Positions 33,316 to 42,130 of a stretch of 53,151 nucleotides of DNA are shown here, one piece after another. The notes below the pieces were generated by a model. It was not told where the DNA came from, ran no database searches, and worked only from the letters and a program-made list of their open reading frames with translations. The stretch comes from Candidatus Bathyarchaeota archaeon (lineage in GTDB: Archaea > Thermoproteota > Bathyarchaeia > TCS64). The stretch is taken from assembly GCA_018396865.1 (NCBI GenBank), contig JAGTRB010000003.1, positions 72,575 through 125,725 of the forward strand. The letters are read 5' to 3'. The position numbers were made by a program, and so were the translations under genes. Numbering within the stretch: the first letter of the stretch is position 1; every line of letters begins with the position of its first letter.

Positions 33316-34134
33316 CTATCCCCCTCCCCCTAGTTGGAATGTGAGAAGGGGGAGGACGCCTAGGGCTAGGGGTATGGGGAGGCCGGGGAAGGAGCCTAAC
33401 CTGCTGGCTATGAGGAGGGTGAGGATGCCTCCAATTATCATCAGGGTGGAGGTTAGGAGGGCCGTTGTAAACCCGAAGAACCTCATCGTGTGAGATGCCA
33501 ATATGGAATAGAACACTATATCCCCTACCCCCACGTCAACCCCTTCTAGGCGTACGGCTGCTCTCAGATCCTCCAGGCCTCTTCCTCTAGCCGCTCCTGC
33601 CCACCTGGAGAAGAATATATCATAGAGAGCGAAGATCGCCAGGAGTAGAAGGATGCTCGAGGTGGGGGAGTTGACCCCTATGAAGGCCCCAAGAACCGTC
33701 CCATAGACTAGGTATATTAGGGCCGTAACCTCCTCCGGTGGGGGGACCACGACGGACAGGGTGGAGAGGACGACGAAGAACATAAGGAGCCATGATAGAA
33801 GGGTTGATGGTAGGCCTCCATGGGCCTCGAGGGCACCTCGAGCTGTGAGGACAGCTATGAAGGCACCAAGTAGGATTAAGCCCCTAAGCAGTATAGCCCT
33901 GGCGTATCTAATGGCTGAGGCCAGAAAGGCCGATGTGATGATGGATGGGATGGATATCAGGAGGACGTTGAGGAGCACCTCCGCCGGGGTCTTCTCCCTT
34001 GGAAAGGGCATTATGGGATAGCTAGATGCCCATCTCATGAGGGCTGAGGATATGACTAGGGAGAGGAGGAGGACGGCAGCGATTAAGGCCGCCGTTAGGA
34101 GCCCCTGCCTCGATACCTCCACATTACTTGACAA
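33316..34134 (-). CDS. Presenilin-like intramembrane aspartyl protease (A22 family, PSH)
   Basis: The 272-residue protein has about nine hydrophobic helices. It shows the paired catalytic motifs of presenilin/signal-peptide-peptidase homologues: Tyr171-Asp172 (LYDIFF) and G202-V-G-D205 (GxGD), plus a C-terminal PLAL (255-258) in the position of the PAL motif. These enzymes cut membrane-spanning peptides inside the bilayer. Its start overlaps the end of oppF by 11 bp, so it is the distal gene of the transporter operon, a notable arrangement. It could clear signal peptides or transmembrane anchors, perhaps of the binding protein; this is inference. A 14-codon fragment resembling residues 34-47 lies at 8569-8610. 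Confidence 0.85.
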   Translation of the reverse strand: MSSNVEVSRQGLLTAALIAAVLLLSLVISSALMRWASSYPIMPFPREKTPAEVLLNVLLISIPSIITSAFLASAIRYARAILLRGLILLGAFIAVLTARGALEAHGGLPSTLLSWLLMFFVVLSTLSVVVPPPEEVTALIYLVYGTVLGAFIGVNSPTSSILLLLAIFALYDIFFSRWAGAARGRGLEDLRAAVRLEGVDVGVGDIVFYSILASHTMRFFGFTTALLTSTLMIIGGILTLLIASRLGSFPGLPIPLALGVLPLLTFQLGGGG

Positions 34135-35107
34135 TGTGACAGGCGACCAAGTGCCCCTCCTCCACCTCTACCAGCGCAGGCTCCTCCCTCTCACATATAT
34201 CTAGGCGGAATGGGCATCTCGTGTGAAACCTGCATCCCGGTGGAGGGTCTATGGGGCTGGGTATCTCCCCCCTCAGGAGGACCCTATCCCTCTTAACATC
34301 TGGGTTGATGTCAGGGAAGGCCGAGATTAGGGCCTTCGTGTAGGGGTGCTGGGGATCCTGGAACACATCCTCAGAGACCCCCTTCTCCATTATCTTCCCG
34401 AGGTACATGATCGCCAGCTTATCACTCATGTACCTTACGACGGCCAGGTTATGGGCTATGAGGAGGTATGTCAGCTTGAACTCCCTCTTCAGCTCTTGGA
34501 GTAGGTTTAGGATGGTTGCCTGGATAGAGACATCTAGGGATGAGACGGGCTCGTCGGCCACGATGAACTTGGGCTTCAGGGCGATCGCCCTAGCTATGGC
34601 AATCCTCTGCCTCTGCCCCCCGCTGAACTCGTGGGGATACCTATCAACGAAGTATCTCCCAGGGTTAAGGCCGACCGTGTCTAGAAGTTCTATGACCCTC
34701 CTTCTCCTATCCTCCCCCTTCAATCCCAAATGGATGGTCAGTGGCTCGCCGACGATCTCCTCAACGGTCATCCTTGGGTTGAGGGAGGCGTAGGGGTTCT
34801 GGAAGACCATCTGCATATCCCTCCTAAGCCTCCTCCTCTCCTCCTCCCTCAAGGAGAAGATGTCCTTTCCATCGAAGAGTACCTTGCCCTCTGTGGGCTC
34901 GATGAGCTGCATTAGGACCAGGCCTGTCGTCGTCTTTCCACTACCGCTCTCCCCAACTAGGCTGAAGGTCTCACCCCTTCCTATCTCAAGGTCTATGGAA
35001 TCCACGGCCCTAACCCACCTCCTCTCCCTGGAGAGGAGCTTATCTATCCAGCTCTTCTCAACGGGGTAGTACTTCTTCAGCCCCTTGACCTCAACCATAG
35101 GCTCCAT
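34124..35107 (-). CDS. oppF: Oligopeptide ABC transporter ATPase, OppF/DppF type
   Basis: The 327-residue ATPase shows Walker A GESGSGKTT, signature SGGQRQRIAIARAIAL, Walker B FIVADEPVSSLDVS and the switch His in LIAHNL. The C-terminal oligopeptide/dipeptide domain contains PPGCRFHTRCPFRLDIC, with the conserved cysteines of that domain. The F-type N-terminus VEVKGLKKYYPVEK is typical. It starts 2 bp after the oppD stop and its end overlaps the presenilin-like gene. With OppD it powers uptake through OppB/OppC. Confidence 0.93.
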   Translation of the reverse strand: MEPMVEVKGLKKYYPVEKSWIDKLLSRERRWVRAVDSIDLEIGRGETFSLVGESGSGKTTTGLVLMQLIEPTEGKVLFDGKDIFSLREEERRRLRRDMQMVFQNPYASLNPRMTVEEIVGEPLTIHLGLKGEDRRRRVIELLDTVGLNPGRYFVDRYPHEFSGGQRQRIAIARAIALKPKFIVADEPVSSLDVSIQATILNLLQELKREFKLTYLLIAHNLAVVRYMSDKLAIMYLGKIMEKGVSEDVFQDPQHPYTKALISAFPDINPDVKRDRVLLRGEIPSPIDPPPGCRFHTRCPFRLDICEREEPALVEVEEGHLVACHIVK

Positions 35108-35109
35108 CT

Positions 35110-36099
35110 CTATCTAGCCTCCCCCATCACAGGATGATGGCAGAGAACGTAGTGTCCCTCCTCCAGCTCTAGGAGCTGGGGGTCCTCCTTGCACCTCTCA
35201 TCGGCATATTTGCACCTTGGGTAGAACCTGCACCCTGGAGGGGGGTCAACGAGATCTGGGACAGAGCCCTCGATCCCTATTAGCCTCTCCTTCCTGAATC
35301 CGACCCTAGGGATGGATTCTAATAAGCCGATGGTGTAAGGATGCCGAGGCTTCCAGAGGATCCTCCTGATGTCGGAGTACTCAACGATCTTCCCGGCGTA
35401 CATCACCGCGACCCTCTCACATAATTCGGCTATGACGCCGAAGTCGTGGCTTATTATCAGGGACGACATCCCTAGCTCCTTCTTCAGGTCCTTCATCAGC
35501 TCGAGGAGCTGGGCCTGGATTATCACATCTAGGGCCGTGGTCGGCTCGTCTGCTATCATCAGCTCGGGGTGGCATGAGAGGGCCATGGCCATCATAGCTC
35601 TCTGCCTCATCCCCCCGCTGAGCTGGTGTGGATAGCTCATGGCGACATCCCTTGGGGAGGGGATCCCAACAACCTCTAGGGTGGATATGACCTTCTCCCA
35701 GGCCTCTTTCCTGCTGAGCCTCTGGTGTCGAATCACGCCCTCGGCTATCTGGTCTCCTATCCTCATCACGGGGTTGAAGAAGGTCATGGGGTCTTGGAAG
35801 CTCATGGCTATCTTCGCTCCCCGGATCTCCCTCATCTCAGCCTCGGAGAGCTTCAGGAGGTTCCTACCCCTCAGGAGGATCTCACCTCCCACTATTCTTC
35901 CAGGAGCTGGGACAAGCCTCATTATTGAGAGGGCCGCTGTGGACTTCCCGCAGCCAGACTCGCCTACAAGGCCGACGGTCTCCCCCTCAAGCACCGTGAA
36001 GCTTATCCCGTCCACGGCCTTAACCGTACCCCTCATGGTTGGGAAGTAGGTTCTGAGATCCCTGACCTCTAGAACTGTCTCTCCTCCTCCCATGGTCAC
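35110..36099 (-). CDS. oppD: Oligopeptide ABC transporter ATPase, OppD/DppD type
   Basis: The 329-residue ATPase has Walker A GESGCGKST, signature LSGGMRQRAMMAMAL, Walker B MIADEPTTALDVIIQAQLL, switch His (IISHDFGV) and a C-terminal PPGCRFYPRCKYADERC segment. The D-type phrase RTYFPTMRGTVKAVDGISF is present. GTG at 36099 overlaps the oppC stop by 4 bp (GTGA), showing translational coupling; ATG 36093 is an alternative two codons later. Confidence 0.93.
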   Translation of the reverse strand: MTMGGGETVLEVRDLRTYFPTMRGTVKAVDGISFTVLEGETVGLVGESGCGKSTAALSIMRLVPAPGRIVGGEILLRGRNLLKLSEAEMREIRGAKIAMSFQDPMTFFNPVMRIGDQIAEGVIRHQRLSRKEAWEKVISTLEVVGIPSPRDVAMSYPHQLSGGMRQRAMMAMALSCHPELMIADEPTTALDVIIQAQLLELMKDLKKELGMSSLIISHDFGVIAELCERVAVMYAGKIVEYSDIRRILWKPRHPYTIGLLESIPRVGFRKERLIGIEGSVPDLVDPPPGCRFYPRCKYADERCKEDPQLLELEEGHYVLCHHPVMGEAR

Positions 36100-36974
36100 C
36101 TCTCCCTGAGCCTTGGATTCAGGGCGTCGTTAAGCCCGTCTCCGATGAGGTTGAAGGCCATGACGGTTATGAATATGGCTGCACCCGGAAAGGCAGCCAT
36201 CCACCAGGCCCTCCTGACATACATCTGGGCTATGCTGAGCATCCTACCCCAGCTGACGAGGCTTGGGTCTCCTAATCCGAGGAAGCTGAGGCCAGCCTCT
36301 GTGAGGATGGCAGAACCCACCTGTAGGGAGGAGTTGACTATGACTGGGTAGATCCCATTCGGCAGGAGGTGCCTGAATATTATCCTTAGGTGGCTAGCGC
36401 CGACCACCCTAGCGGCCTGCACGAACTCCTGCTCCCTGAGGGAGAGGAAGGTAGACCTGAGGAGGCGGGCTGTCCCAGGCCAGGTCATGAATCCTATGAC
36501 AAGCACCACGTTTCTCAGGCTGCTTCCGAAGAGGGCGACTATGAGGAGGATCAGGAAGAAGTTGGGGATTATCAGAAGCATGTCGGTGAACCTCATGAGG
36601 ATGTCCTCGACCTTTCCCCCGTAATAGCCTGATATGGCCCCAACGATTATTCCGATAGAGGAGGCTATGAAGACGGCGGAGAACCCCACCAGGAGGGATG
36701 TCTTACTGCCGAACATTATGAGCTTCAGGATATCCCTGCCTAGGTCATCCGTGCCGAAGGGGTGTGAAGATGATGGGGGGAGGAGGACCTCGCTGGGGTA
36801 GATCCCAAAGGGGTTGTAAGGGTCTAGACGGTCTGTGAGCACCGCGATGGCTGTGAGGGCTATCAATATTCCGAAGCCCAGAACAGCCGGTCTATTCCTG
36901 CTGTAGGACCTCCAGAAGCCCCTTAAACCATGGGAATATCTCTCAAGCCTTCCCAGGTATGCCCTCGTCACCAT
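36096..36974 (-). CDS. oppC: Oligopeptide ABC transporter permease, OppC/DppC type
   Basis: The 292-residue permease has an N-terminal OppC_N segment (RNRPAVLGFGILIALTAIAVL), HPFGTDDLGRDILKLIMFGSKTSL, six or so membrane helices, and the EAA loop EFVQAARVVGASHLRIIFRHLLPN that contacts the ATPases. ATG at 36974. It follows oppB with a 10-bp gap and overlaps oppD. The products of oppB and oppC form the membrane channel. Confidence 0.93.
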   Translation of the reverse strand: MVTRAYLGRLERYSHGLRGFWRSYSRNRPAVLGFGILIALTAIAVLTDRLDPYNPFGIYPSEVLLPPSSSHPFGTDDLGRDILKLIMFGSKTSLLVGFSAVFIASSIGIIVGAISGYYGGKVEDILMRFTDMLLIIPNFFLILLIVALFGSSLRNVVLVIGFMTWPGTARLLRSTFLSLREQEFVQAARVVGASHLRIIFRHLLPNGIYPVIVNSSLQVGSAILTEAGLSFLGLGDPSLVSWGRMLSIAQMYVRRAWWMAAFPGAAIFITVMAFNLIGDGLNDALNPRLRER

Positions 36975-36984
36975 TTTGCCAGCC

Positions 36985-37953
36985 TCACTTATATCTCACC
37001 CTCGGATCCAATATTGCATATAGGATGTCTACTATGAAGTTCGCTAGGACAACAGTTATCGAGACTATGATGAATATACCCATCAAGACTGGATAGTCCC
37101 TTGTGATTATTGAGTCGTAGACGAGCCTCCCGATACCTGGCCAGGAGAAGACGGTCTCGGTAAGCGTAGCCCCCGTTAACATTAGGCCTAGATTTAGGCC
37201 CAGTACCGTCGTAACAGGAAGCATCGCGTTCCTGAAGGCATGCCTATAATATACAGCCCTATCATCCAGCCCCTTCCCCCAAGCTGTCGTTATGTAGTCC
37301 TTCCTCAGCTCCTCCAGCATACTGGCCCTCGTCAACCTCGTATACAGGGCTAGGTATGTGGTTCCCAGGGTCGTCGCAGGAAGTATGAGGTGTCTAAGGG
37401 TGTCCATCACCGCCTCCCACCCCTCCAGCTCCGCCCCTATGGTCGACATACCCATCGTGGGAAGCCAGCGGAGGTAAACCGAAAAGACTATTATTAGGAG
37501 CATCCCAAGCCAGAAGGTTGGTATGGAGTACCCCAAGACGGATATCGTTGAGGCTAGGTTATCCACAAGCGAGTAGGGTCTTTTAGACGATGAGACTCCG
37601 AGGAATATTCCAAGGATGAAGGCGAACATTATGCTCGTCGTCATTAGGAGGAGGGTGTTGGGAACCCGTTCAAGGATGACATGGAGGACTGGGGCCCTGT
37701 ACCTGTAGGAGGTGCCGAGGTTCCCGTTGAAGACATTCATGATGTATATAAGGAGCTGCTCGTGGAGGGGCTTGTCAAGCCCGAACTCCCTTGTCAGCTT
37801 CTCGATATACTCCTTCGGGACGACTTCACCACCTCCTACGAGGTAGTCTATTGGGCTTCCCGGGGCAAGGTGCATGAGGGTGAAGTTTATTACGATGGCG
37901 AAGACGCATAGGGGGATGAGCTGGGGGATCCTCCTCAGGACATACCTCCTCAT
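36985..37953 (-). CDS. oppB: Oligopeptide ABC transporter permease, OppB/DppB type
   Basis: The ~322-residue permease opens with RRYVLRRIPQLIPLCVFAIVINFTLMHLAPG, typical of OppB/DppB. It has the conserved FGLDKPLHEQLLIYIMNVFNGNLGTSYRY segment by region (about 54-82), six membrane helices and the EAA loop DYITTAWGKGLDDRAVYYRHAFRNA. I prefer ATG 37953 to TTG 37959, as homology begins there. The gene lies 43 bp downstream of the binding protein gene in the same operon. Confidence 0.92.
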   Translation of the reverse strand: MRRYVLRRIPQLIPLCVFAIVINFTLMHLAPGSPIDYLVGGGEVVPKEYIEKLTREFGLDKPLHEQLLIYIMNVFNGNLGTSYRYRAPVLHVILERVPNTLLLMTTSIMFAFILGIFLGVSSSKRPYSLVDNLASTISVLGYSIPTFWLGMLLIIVFSVYLRWLPTMGMSTIGAELEGWEAVMDTLRHLILPATTLGTTYLALYTRLTRASMLEELRKDYITTAWGKGLDDRAVYYRHAFRNAMLPVTTVLGLNLGLMLTGATLTETVFSWPGIGRLVYDSIITRDYPVLMGIFIIVSITVVLANFIVDILYAILDPRVRYK

Positions 37954-37996
37954 CGACAAGACATGACACCACTCGGGAGAAAAAGGGGAAGGATAT

Positions 37997-39943
37997 TTAC
38001 ATCTTCCTTCTTCTCACGAAGAAGTAGCCTGCCGCTGCCGCAATAGCTATGATGACCACCGCGACGGTCGCATAGAGGCCTATGGGAGGCGGAGGCGTCG
38101 GGATCTTCAATGCAGCCTCGGCTGAGGATACGGCTGTATCATACTTTCCTTCCGAGAGGGCCTTCTTAGCCTCTTGGAGCTTCGCTAACGCCTCGTCAAC
38201 CTTCCCCCAATTGCCAGCTTGGTACTCCTTCAGCTTGGATTCAACCTCCTTTATCTTCGCCTCTGCAGCCTCAGGGGTTGCTAGGCTCCCCTTCGTCCAC
38301 CACACCCTGTCGAAGTGGTTGCAGTACCAGTAGGCCCCGGTCTCATTCAAGCCTCTATATTCCGTCCTAGCAGCCGCGAATAGAACCCTCTCCTGGATTG
38401 GTATAATGGGGAGGTCCTCCATCATTATCATCTGCATTCTCTTGAACAGCTCAGCCCTCTTAGCTGGGTCCACGGTCTTCCTGGACTCATCCCAGAGCCT
38501 GTCGACCTCAGAGTTGTTATACCTCACGAACTGCCAGCTCCCTGGGGCTATCGCTGAACTGTGATAGTAGACGAATAGCCTATCGGGGTCGGGTCCGGTC
38601 GCGTGGCCGAACCATGCTAGGTCATAGTCGTACTTGACTGTTATCCACTCCTTCAGAGTGGGCCAATCGGCCGAGACCAACTTGACCTTTATCCCGACCT
38701 TATCGAGTTGAGATTTTATTATCTCTGACCCCCTCTCTCTCGGTGTGTCTCCAGCGGTGTAGTAGAGTCGGAGCTCGAACCTGTACCCGTCTGGACCCCT
38801 TGGATAGCCCGCCTCGTCTAGGAGCTGCTCAGCCTTCTTAGGGTCATACTCGTACTTCGGGACATTGGGCTCGTAGAAGTCCTTGAGGGCCGATGAGACC
38901 CAGCTGTGCTGCACCTTTCCGAACCCTCCTAGGGCCAGGTCTATTATCTCCTGTCGGTTGATGGCGTGGAGGATGGCATGCCTCACCTTCTTATTCATCA
39001 GTATAGGATTCTCATTCCCCGCTGGGCTGGTTCCCTGGTTCATTCCCAGATAGTTCGTCAACCCCAACGCTGTGAAGATGGGGAAGACGTAGATGCCCTC
39101 TATTCCCTGGAGCCTCTTCACCTCGGGCTCCGGGACCATGTTTATGGCTCCAGCCTCCCCAGTCTCAAGCGCAGCTATCTGGGAGGCTGTATTGGGGGCA
39201 ACCTTGTATATGATCCTGTCCAGGTAGGGTAGGCCCTTTATGTAGTAGTCCTTATTCTTCTCCAAGACGATCCGGTCCCCCTTCACCCACTCGACGAACT
39301 TGAAGGGACCTGAACCGATAGGCTTCTCGTTATACGGGTTATTCCAGATGTCGGTGCCCTCATACAGGTGCTTTGGGATTATCATATGGTTCCTCCAGAA
39401 GGCGAACCCTAGGGGCATGAGGATGGGGCTGGGCTCCTTGAGGTGGAATACGACGGTGTAGTCGTCAGGAGTGGTTATATTATCTATCACGGCGAAGAAT
39501 GGGCGCTGGGGTAGGGCCAGCTTTGGGTCTAGGTAGAGGTCGAAGGTGAACTTGACATCGGCTGAGGTGAGGGGCTTTCCATCATGCCATTTCACATTCT
39601 TCCTCAGGTAGAAGGTATAGGTCAACCCGTCAGGGGATATCTCCCACCTCTCCGCTAGGTCTGGCCTGTAGACCAGGTTCCCCTTCTCGTCTAAGCCTCT
39701 GTCTATGAGGGAGCTGAAGATCTGGTTCGCGACAAGGAAGGAGGGATCATCGATTGTTAGGAGGGGGTTGAGGGTGCTCGAGTCGCTTATCCTCAGGAAG
39801 ACGAGGGTTCCACCATACCTTGGGGCCTCGGCCTGAGATACATCATTTGGATTTATTGGGGCGACTGCAACCCCTGAGATTGATGAGAGAAGTAGAATCG
39901 CCGAGAGTATAGCAACCGAATACGTGTAAGATATCAGTTTCAT
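37997..39943 (-). CDS. Oligopeptide ABC transporter substrate-binding protein, C-terminally membrane-anchored
   Basis: The ~648-residue SBP_bac_5 (OppA/DppA-like) protein has a signal peptide (MKLISYTYSVAILSAILLLSSI) and RYGGTLVFLRISDSSTLNPLL at the mature N-terminus. Further matches are LAERWEISPDGLTYTFYLRKNVKWHDGKPLTSADVKFTFDL by region, and KKVRHAILHAINRQEI. The C-terminal tail is a helical stalk (about 560-610), PTPPPP linker, hydrophobic helix and RRRKM, an archaeal-style anchor holding it outside the membrane. The frame is open to 40159, but ATG 39943 is chosen because the signal peptide begins there and the upstream stretch lies over a D-aminoacylase pseudogene. Ligand could be peptides, muropeptides or sugars; not determinable. 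Confidence 0.9.
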   Translation of the reverse strand: MKLISYTYSVAILSAILLLSSISGVAVAPINPNDVSQAEAPRYGGTLVFLRISDSSTLNPLLTIDDPSFLVANQIFSSLIDRGLDEKGNLVYRPDLAERWEISPDGLTYTFYLRKNVKWHDGKPLTSADVKFTFDLYLDPKLALPQRPFFAVIDNITTPDDYTVVFHLKEPSPILMPLGFAFWRNHMIIPKHLYEGTDIWNNPYNEKPIGSGPFKFVEWVKGDRIVLEKNKDYYIKGLPYLDRIIYKVAPNTASQIAALETGEAGAINMVPEPEVKRLQGIEGIYVFPIFTALGLTNYLGMNQGTSPAGNENPILMNKKVRHAILHAINRQEIIDLALGGFGKVQHSWVSSALKDFYEPNVPKYEYDPKKAEQLLDEAGYPRGPDGYRFELRLYYTAGDTPRERGSEIIKSQLDKVGIKVKLVSADWPTLKEWITVKYDYDLAWFGHATGPDPDRLFVYYHSSAIAPGSWQFVRYNNSEVDRLWDESRKTVDPAKRAELFKRMQMIMMEDLPIIPIQERVLFAAARTEYRGLNETGAYWYCNHFDRVWWTKGSLATPEAAEAKIKEVESKLKEYQAGNWGKVDEALAKLQEAKKALSEGKYDTAVSSAEAALKIPTPPPPIGLYATVAVVIIAIAAAAGYFFVRRRKM

Positions 39944-40040
39944 ACCGGTTTCCGAACCCTTAATGATCTTTATCTTATAGATAAATCCATCGGACAATAT
40001 ATTTGATAAAGCTTTAAGTTTGGAATTGAGCCTCCGATTT

Positions 40041-40273
40041 AATAAACTGGTCGATTGATAGGGAGGTAAAGGCTTTAAGGCCGATATCGACATCAGGAAT
40101 GGCGTCGTCGAGAGCATATGGGATCTAGGTGGAGAGAGGCGAGAGGATAATAGATGCAAGGGAGTTGATTGTGGCTCCTGGCTTTATAAATGTTCATTCA
40201 CGCTCGGATATTATCCTTTTATTTCATCCTCATGCCTACAACGCTATTTGCCAAGGGATTTTGGAGTTCTAGC
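40041..40273 (+). pseudogene. D-aminoacylase (N-acyl-D-amino-acid amidohydrolase) remnant
   Basis: Frame one from 40065 reads GKGFKADIDIRNGVVESIWDLGGE. After a one-base shift near 40135-40143, another frame reads ERIIDARELIVAPGFINVHS then RSDIILLFHPHAYNAICQG and a stop. This matches the N-terminus of D-aminoacylases (pattern ADIAIxxGxIxxIGDLxG...AExVIDAxGLxVAPGFIDVHSHSD). The metal-binding HxH is changed to HSR, stops (TGA, TAG) precede frame one, and the catalytic barrel beyond about 70 residues is absent. The gene was divergent from the opp operon. Such enzymes release free D-amino acids from N-acylated forms. Confidence 0.78.
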
Positions 40274-40387
40274 TGGAAGGATCTTGAGGAGGCATCCGGC
40301 GCTGGAGAGGGTGGAGGTGGCTTAACCCCATTCGATTGAAAGCTCTTTAACCCCATTAATTATCTCTAAAAAGAGGGTAGACCAATC
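40274..40387. other. Gap before the M14 gene
   Basis: The sequence may continue the D-aminoacylase remnant, but no homology is seen. CTTTAACCCC/ATTAATTATC near 40351-40367 is AT-rich enough to carry the promoter of the M14 gene. Confidence 0.25.
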
Positions 40388-41752
40388 TTGTATGAGGATG
40401 TGATAAAAGGAGTTCCTGATTATAGGGAGTTCCTACTCGTTGATGAGTTGAATGAGAGTTCAACGGCTCTGGCTGAGGAGCACCCCGAGATAGTGGATCT
40501 CTTCGAATTAGGCTTCTCGAGGAAAGGGGAGCCCATAAAGGCGTTAAGGGTTGGGGATGGGAGGCTTAAAGCAGTACTAATAGGCTTCCCCCACCCAAAC
40601 GAGCCCATAGGCAGCCTCACAGTCGAGTACCTCTCAAGGAGGCTGGCTGAGGATGATGAGCTCAGGAGAGAGCTAGGATTCACATGGTATTTCATAAAGG
40701 CTGCAGATATCGATGGGGCACGGCTTAATGAGGGATGGTTCAAGGGCGAATACGACAACATAAGGCACATGCTCAACTTCTATAGGACCCCCGGATATAG
40801 ACAGGTTGAGTGGACCTTCCCAGTGGAGTATAAAACCCTTAGGTGGAGTACGCCCTCCCCGGAGACCCGGGCCGTGATGAACCTGATAGATTCTACCAAG
40901 CCTGACCTTGTCTATTCTCTCCACAACTCAGCCTTCGGAGGGGTCTACTTCTACGTCTCAGAGCCTTGCCCATCTCTGTATCCCCGCCTCCAGGGGTTGG
41001 CGGCTTTAGAGGGGCTCCCCCTCCACCTAGGTGAGCCGGAGGCGCCTTATATGAGGCGGCTGGACGACGCGGTATTCCAGCTTCCCCCGATGAGCGAGAT
41101 TTACGACTTCTACGAGAGGCATGGAACCGAGGATCCAGCTAATATAATTAATCATGGGACGAGTGCCATGGAGTACGCCAAGGGGGTGAGCGGGGCCTTC
41201 ACCATCATCTGCGAGTTACCCTACATCTACGACGAGAAGATCTTCGACACCAGGTCCACCGATATGGGGAGGAGGGAGGCGGTTCTCAGGGGCATAGAGC
41301 TGTCCATGGAGGTTTTCAAGAGGGTTGAGAGGAGCTGGAGGGCGGTGGAGGGAGACCTGGACTCCTCCTCACCCTTCTACGAGGTGGTTCTAGAATATCT
41401 TAAACGGCATGAGCGTCAGATGGAGGCCAAGCGGAGATGGGCGGAGAGGGATCCATCCCTAGATAGGCCCGCCACAGTTTCCGAGCTCTTCAACAACATC
41501 ACCATAACCAGGTACTATTCAATGAGAACTATAGGCCAGCTGATCCGCCTAATAGATGACAGCTTGAAGAAATGCGCTAAAGATGGGTTAAGGTCGGAGA
41601 GGTCTTTACTAATGGAGGAGCTTCATAGGATGAATTCTGATCTGGAGAGGGAGTCAAGATACAGAGTTATCCCTCTTAAGAAGCTGGTGAGAGTACAGGT
41701 TGGAACAGCTCTTGAAGCCATGGAATATCTACGTTCTCGGCCTTCATCCTAA
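40388..41752 (+). CDS. M14-family zinc carboxypeptidase
   Basis: The 454-residue protein contains the M14 zinc site: H69-x-x-E72 in IGFPHPNEPIGS and H179 in YSLHNSAFGG, with a candidate catalytic Glu at about 276 (TIICELPY). Arg/Asn substrate contacts may lie in AADIDGARLNEG. M14 members include carboxypeptidases and enzymes that cut gamma-D-Glu-meso-diaminopimelate bonds of murein peptides (MpaA-like), so a muropeptide role is possible but not shown. No signal peptide is visible, so it is probably cytoplasmic. The start is TTG at 40388. The C-terminal ~120 residues form a helical extension not typical of minimal M14 domains. Confidence 0.82.
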   Translation: MYEDVIKGVPDYREFLLVDELNESSTALAEEHPEIVDLFELGFSRKGEPIKALRVGDGRLKAVLIGFPHPNEPIGSLTVEYLSRRLAEDDELRRELGFTWYFIKAADIDGARLNEGWFKGEYDNIRHMLNFYRTPGYRQVEWTFPVEYKTLRWSTPSPETRAVMNLIDSTKPDLVYSLHNSAFGGVYFYVSEPCPSLYPRLQGLAALEGLPLHLGEPEAPYMRRLDDAVFQLPPMSEIYDFYERHGTEDPANIINHGTSAMEYAKGVSGAFTIICELPYIYDEKIFDTRSTDMGRREAVLRGIELSMEVFKRVERSWRAVEGDLDSSSPFYEVVLEYLKRHERQMEAKRRWAERDPSLDRPATVSELFNNITITRYYSMRTIGQLIRLIDDSLKKCAKDGLRSERSLLMEELHRMNSDLERESRYRVIPLKKLVRVQVGTALEAMEYLRSRPSS

Positions 41753-41894
41753 GTTGAAGGATGCGGATGGGTTTCCCGACAAATCGATGATATATTCGGC
41801 CTCGTGGCGAATGGTAAGAGTAAGGTCACCCCTCTAGGGCCAGAGGAAAATCCAAATCTCGAACACCTATCCTGTATAGTTCTCATCCATCAGA

Positions 41895-42029
41895 TCATCG
41901 ATATGCCCCTTTAAAGCCATTCTCCTTAATCCAGGTATAATTGAGGAACGCGTCATTATCGCCGACTATAACTATCCTTTCTAATTCAGCTATCAAGGCC
42001 TCATCGACAGCATTAAGTTGGATAGACAA
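41895..42029 (-). CDS. Possible leaderless small protein (44 aa), unrecognised
   Basis: A TTG at 42029 opens a 44-residue frame including AVDEALIAELERIVIVGDND and FLNYTWIKENGFKGAYR. TTTAAA at 42053-42058 lies about 26 nt upstream, the spacing expected for a leaderless archaeal gene. No family is recognised. It could equally be the tail of a decayed gene; the gap 41753-42130 has no other candidate. Confidence 0.25.
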   Translation of the reverse strand: MSIQLNAVDEALIAELERIVIVGDNDAFLNYTWIKENGFKGAYR

Positions 42030-42130
42030 AACTAAATGCCCTCACAAATGTTTAAATTTCCTTGAGCTGGCGATAAAATCTAGTTCCACGTAGACCGTAA
42101 AAATTTTCAATTACATGGCGAAGTATTGTA

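Noticed and set aside
39944-40159. N-terminal extension of the substrate-binding protein
   Set aside because: The extra 72 residues precede a normal signal peptide, show no homology and overlap the D-aminoacylase remnant.
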